A stretch of DNA of 16,713 nt from Polaromonas sp. (lineage in GTDB: Bacteria; Pseudomonadota; Gammaproteobacteria; Burkholderiales; Burkholderiaceae_C). Below, one piece after another: positions 14,677 to 16,713 of this stretch. A program made the position numbers and the translations under genes. The first letter of the stretch is position 1. Each line of letters starts with the position of its first letter. The notes beneath the pieces are model-generated. The model saw only the letters and a program-made list of their open reading frames with translations, was not told the origin of the DNA and ran no database searches. The stretch lies in assembly GCA_023259235.1 (NCBI GenBank), contig JAHFQQ010000037.1:1-16713 (forward strand), given 5' to 3'.

Positions 14677-15726
14677 CTAGTCCTTGAAATAGTTCCGAAT
14701 GGCTGCCACGGCGCGGTCCACGCCCGCGGCCTCCACGTCCAGATGGGTAACAAAGCGCAGCCGGTACAGGCCGGTGGCCCGAATGCCGTGATCGGCCAGG
14801 TGGCCAAGCAGCCCGGCCGCCTGGGCCTTCGCGGCACCGCTCAAATCGATAAACACCATGTTGGTCTGCGGCGCTTCGACCTGCAGACCCTCAATGCCCG
14901 CCAGCCCGTCCGCCAGGCGCCGCGCCAGCGCGTGGTCTTGCGCCAGCCGCTCGATGTGGTGATCCAGCGCATGGGACGCCGCCGCAGCCAGCAGGCCGGA
15001 CTGGCGCATGCCGCCGCCGGCCATCTTGCGGATGCGGTGCGCGCGTGCAATGACGTCGCGCGAGCCGCACAGCGCCGAGCCGATCGGCGCGCCCAGCCCC
15101 TTGCTAAAGCAGACCGAGACACTGTCAAAACACTGGCTGATGCGGCGCGCCTCTGTCCTGGTGTCGCTGCCCGTCTGCGCTGCCTGCGCCACCGCCGCAT
15201 TGAACAAGCGCGCACCGTCCAGATGCCGACGGAGGCCCTTGGCTGCCGCCAGTTGCGTGGCCTGCTGCAGGTACTCAAACGGCAGCAGTTTTCCGCCCAG
15301 CGTGTTTTCGAGCGCGAGCAAACGGCTGCGCGCGAAATGCGCGTCATCGGGTTTGATCGCCGCTTCAATGTCGGCCAGCGCCAGGGTGCCGTCGGCCTGG
15401 TGGTTCAGCGGTTGCGGCTGAACGCTGCCAAGCACCGCCGCGCCGCCGCCTTCCCAGCGGTAGCAATGCGCCATCTGGCCGACGATGTACTCGTCGCCGC
15501 GCTGGCAATGGCTCAAAATGGCGCAGAGGTTGCTCTGGGTTCCGGTGGGGACGAACAGCGCCGCTTCGAAGCCGAGCATCGCGGCAATTTTTTCCTGCAG
15601 CGCGTTGACGCTGGGGTCGTCGCCAAACACGTCATCACCCAGCTTTGCCTCCAGCATGGCGGCACGCATGGCGGGCGTGGGCTGGGTCACGGTGTCACTC
15701 CGCAGATCAACAGTTTTATCAGTCAT
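14677..15726 (-). CDS. ltaE: Low-specificity L-threonine aldolase
   Basis: A 349-residue PLP enzyme that splits threonine or allo-threonine into glycine and acetaldehyde. The start VDLRSDTVTQPTPAMRAAM and GDDVFGDDPSVNALQEKIA are hallmark sequences; VPTGTQSN binds PLP, HLDGARLFNA follows at 168-177, and the Schiff-base lysine is Lys209 in VCFSKGLGAPIGSAL. The ATG at 15726 has GGAG about eight bases upstream, inside a repeat-like element. It lies inside the trp operon, between trpG and trpD, where it is not needed for tryptophan. It probably arrived by replacement of an exporter gene whose end remains downstream. It could supply glycine or use excess threonine; its link to tryptophan is not clear. 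Confidence 0.95.
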   Translation of the reverse strand: MTDKTVDLRSDTVTQPTPAMRAAMLEAKLGDDVFGDDPSVNALQEKIAAMLGFEAALFVPTGTQSNLCAILSHCQRGDEYIVGQMAHCYRWEGGGAAVLGSVQPQPLNHQADGTLALADIEAAIKPDDAHFARSRLLALENTLGGKLLPFEYLQQATQLAAAKGLRRHLDGARLFNAAVAQAAQTGSDTRTEARRISQCFDSVSVCFSKGLGAPIGSALCGSRDVIARAHRIRKMAGGGMRQSGLLAAAASHALDHHIERLAQDHALARRLADGLAGIEGLQVEAPQTNMVFIDLSGAAKAQAAGLLGHLADHGIRATGLYRLRFVTHLDVEAAGVDRAVAAIRNYFKD

Positions 15727-15730
15727 TTAT

Positions 15731-15778
15731 GACTCCAGCCCAATAAGGACGGGCGTAATCAGCTATCACACTAATAGC
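15731..15778 (-). repeat. Comamonadaceae-type intergenic palindromic element
   Basis: The trpG-ltaE spacer contains two small inverted repeats: GCTAT (15762-15766) with ATAGC (15774-15778), and GCCC (15738-15741) with GGGC (15751-15754). On the minus strand the order is GCTATTAGTGTGATAGCTG, then ACGCCCGTCC and GGGCTGGAG. This arrangement resembles an abundant intergenic element (ATAGCTGCTTGCGC type) I remember from Comamonadaceae genomes. It provides the ltaE ribosome-binding site (GGAG). Confidence 0.45.
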
Positions 15779-15783
15779 AATCA

Positions 15784-16368
15784 TCATGCCCGCTGCTCCA
15801 GGAAATTCTTCAGCATCGCGTGGCCGTGTTCGGTCAGGATCGATTCGGGGTGGAATTGCACCCCCTGAATCGGCAGTTCCTTGTGGCGCACGCCCATGAT
15901 TTCGCCGTCATCGGTCCAGGCGGTGACTGCCAGCACCTCGGGGCAGGACGCGCGTTCAAGCGCCAGCGAATGGTAGCGGTTGACCGTGAACTGTGCCGGC
16001 AGCCCGGTAAACACGCCTTGCTGCGTGGTGGTAATCATGCTGGTCTTGCCGTGCATGATCTGCTGCGCCCGAACGATATTGCCGCCAAACGCGCTGCCGA
16101 TGGCCTGGTGGCCCAGGCAGACGCCCAGAATCGGCAGCTTGCCGGCAAAGTGCTGGATTGCCGCCACCGAAATACCGGCCTCCAGCGGCGAGCACGGGCC
16201 GGGCGAAACCACCAGCAAATCCGGCGCGCGGGCGGCCATTTCGGCCAGCGTAATTTCGTCATTGCGAAAGACTTCGACCTCGGCCCCCAGCTCGCCAAAA
16301 TACTGCACGATGTTGTAGGTGAAGCTGTCGTAGTTGTCGATCATCAACAGTCTGATTTTTGTATTCAT
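15784..16368 (-). CDS. trpG: Anthranilate synthase glutamine amidotransferase subunit
   Basis: A 194-residue class I glutamine amidotransferase that gives ammonia to TrpE for anthranilate synthesis; in related organisms it also serves as PabA for folate. The start LLMIDNYDSFTYNIVQYF is characteristic, and the catalytic triad is Cys84 in GVCLGHQAIG, His173 and Glu175 in QFHPESILTEHG. The ATG at 16368 is chosen for homology and for GGAG about eight bases upstream, within the trpE end; a longer frame reaching 16446 is an overlap artefact. It lies 5 nt after trpE. Confidence 0.97.
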   Translation of the reverse strand: MNTKIRLLMIDNYDSFTYNIVQYFGELGAEVEVFRNDEITLAEMAARAPDLLVVSPGPCSPLEAGISVAAIQHFAGKLPILGVCLGHQAIGSAFGGNIVRAQQIMHGKTSMITTTQQGVFTGLPAQFTVNRYHSLALERASCPEVLAVTAWTDDGEIMGVRHKELPIQGVQFHPESILTEHGHAMLKNFLEQRA

Positions 16369-16373
16369 GATGA

Positions 16374-16713
16374 TCACTCCAGCCCTTCTTCGACCAGTTC
16401 GCTGGCGCGCAGCAGCGCCCGCGCCTTGGCTTCGGTTTCTTTCCACTCGGTCTCGGGCACCGAATCGGCCACGATGCCCGCGGCCGCCTGCACATACAGC
16501 GTGCTGTCCTTGATGATGCCGGTGCGGATCGCAATCGCCACATCCATGTCACCGGCGTAGCTGAGGTAGCCGCAGGCGCCGCCATACAGGCCGCGCTTGC
16601 TGGGCTCCAACTGGTCAATCACTTCCATCGCCCGCACCTTGGGCGCGCCGGTCAGCGTGCCGGCCGGGAAGGTGGCGCGCAGCACGTCCATGCTGGTCAT
16701 GCCGTCATTGAGG
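16374..16713 (-). CDS. trpE: Anthranilate synthase component I, C-terminal end (cut by window edge)
   Basis: The last 113 residues of TrpE, which turns chorismate and ammonia into anthranilate. The sequence RATFPAGTLTGAPKVRAMEVI, GLYGGACGYLSYAGDMDVAIAIRT and YVQAAAGIVADSVPETEW is the catalytic core of chorismate-using enzymes: PAGT-x-TGAPK and GGACGYL bind chorismate and magnesium. The N-terminal regulatory part and the promoter/leader lie outside the window to the right. The stop is 5 nt before the trpG start. Confidence 0.96.
   Translation of the reverse strand, partial: LNDGMTSMDVLRATFPAGTLTGAPKVRAMEVIDQLEPSKRGLYGGACGYLSYAGDMDVAIAIRTGIIKDSTLYVQAAAGIVADSVPETEWKETEAKARALLRASELVEEGLE

Noticed and set aside
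13739..15732. Long open frames on the plus strand opposite trpD (13739-14623) and ltaE (14743-15732)
   Set aside because: They are antisense to well-recognised genes, have low-complexity Arg/Gln/Ala/His-rich sequences and no recognisable domain; high GC makes such frames common.
16369..16446. Upstream extension of trpG to 16446
   Set aside because: It overlaps the trpE coding end and adds Arg-rich sequence foreign to TrpG.

Overview
The window looks like chromosomal DNA of a betaproteobacterium of the Burkholderiales, most likely Comamonadaceae (Polaromonas/Rhodoferax-like). This rests on GC-rich housekeeping genes with family-typical proteins (RecG, QueA, Tgt, Ung, Trp enzymes), a type IV pilin beside a PglL-type O-oligosaccharyltransferase, and intergenic palindromic elements of a kind I remember from Comamonadaceae. 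The species assignment is an inference from protein style and repeats, not from a search.

Layout, left to right. 1-277: the tail of a PIN-domain toxin cut by the window edge. 354-441: degenerate dispersed repeats. 460-2815 (minus strand): type IV pilin gene with a good sigma-54 promoter and a strong terminator, followed by a pilin-glycosylating PglL family enzyme. 2995-3056: a short decayed copy of the 3' end of recG. 3058-5277: an accessory block holding three complete toxin-antitoxin (TA) modules (ParD-like/RelE, AbrB/PIN, RHH/MazF), each with a candidate operator. 5313-7418: intact recG (minus). 7508-8261: a palindromic repeat and a fourth TA module (VapBC). 8407-11256 (plus): the queuosine pair queA and tgt, with a fifth TA module (AbrB-type antitoxin plus PIN toxin) spliced between them by overlapping stop/start codons. 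11271-11354: a large imperfect palindrome. 11434-11875: an aldo/keto reductase pseudogene that has lost its middle. 11884-16713 (minus): a tryptophan biosynthesis operon in the order trpE (partial), trpG, ltaE (threonine aldolase), a lysE-family exporter remnant, trpD, trpC, ung.

How it fits together. QueA and Tgt make queuosine in the anticodon wobble position of tRNAs; the embedded PIN toxin belongs to a family whose studied members often cut tRNA or rRNA, so the join is functionally suggestive as well as structurally neat. The trp genes make tryptophan from chorismate; ung rides at the end of that operon by a 4-nt overlap with trpC. The pilin and PglL genes form a substrate/enzyme pair for pilus glycosylation.

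The most unusual things are the density of TA modules (five complete and one partial within about 10 kb, dispersed between core genes), the TA module inside the queA-tgt operon, and the recG tail remnant on the far side of the three-module block. The remnant differs from the intact recG end mainly at silent positions, which points to recombination with DNA from a related lineage.
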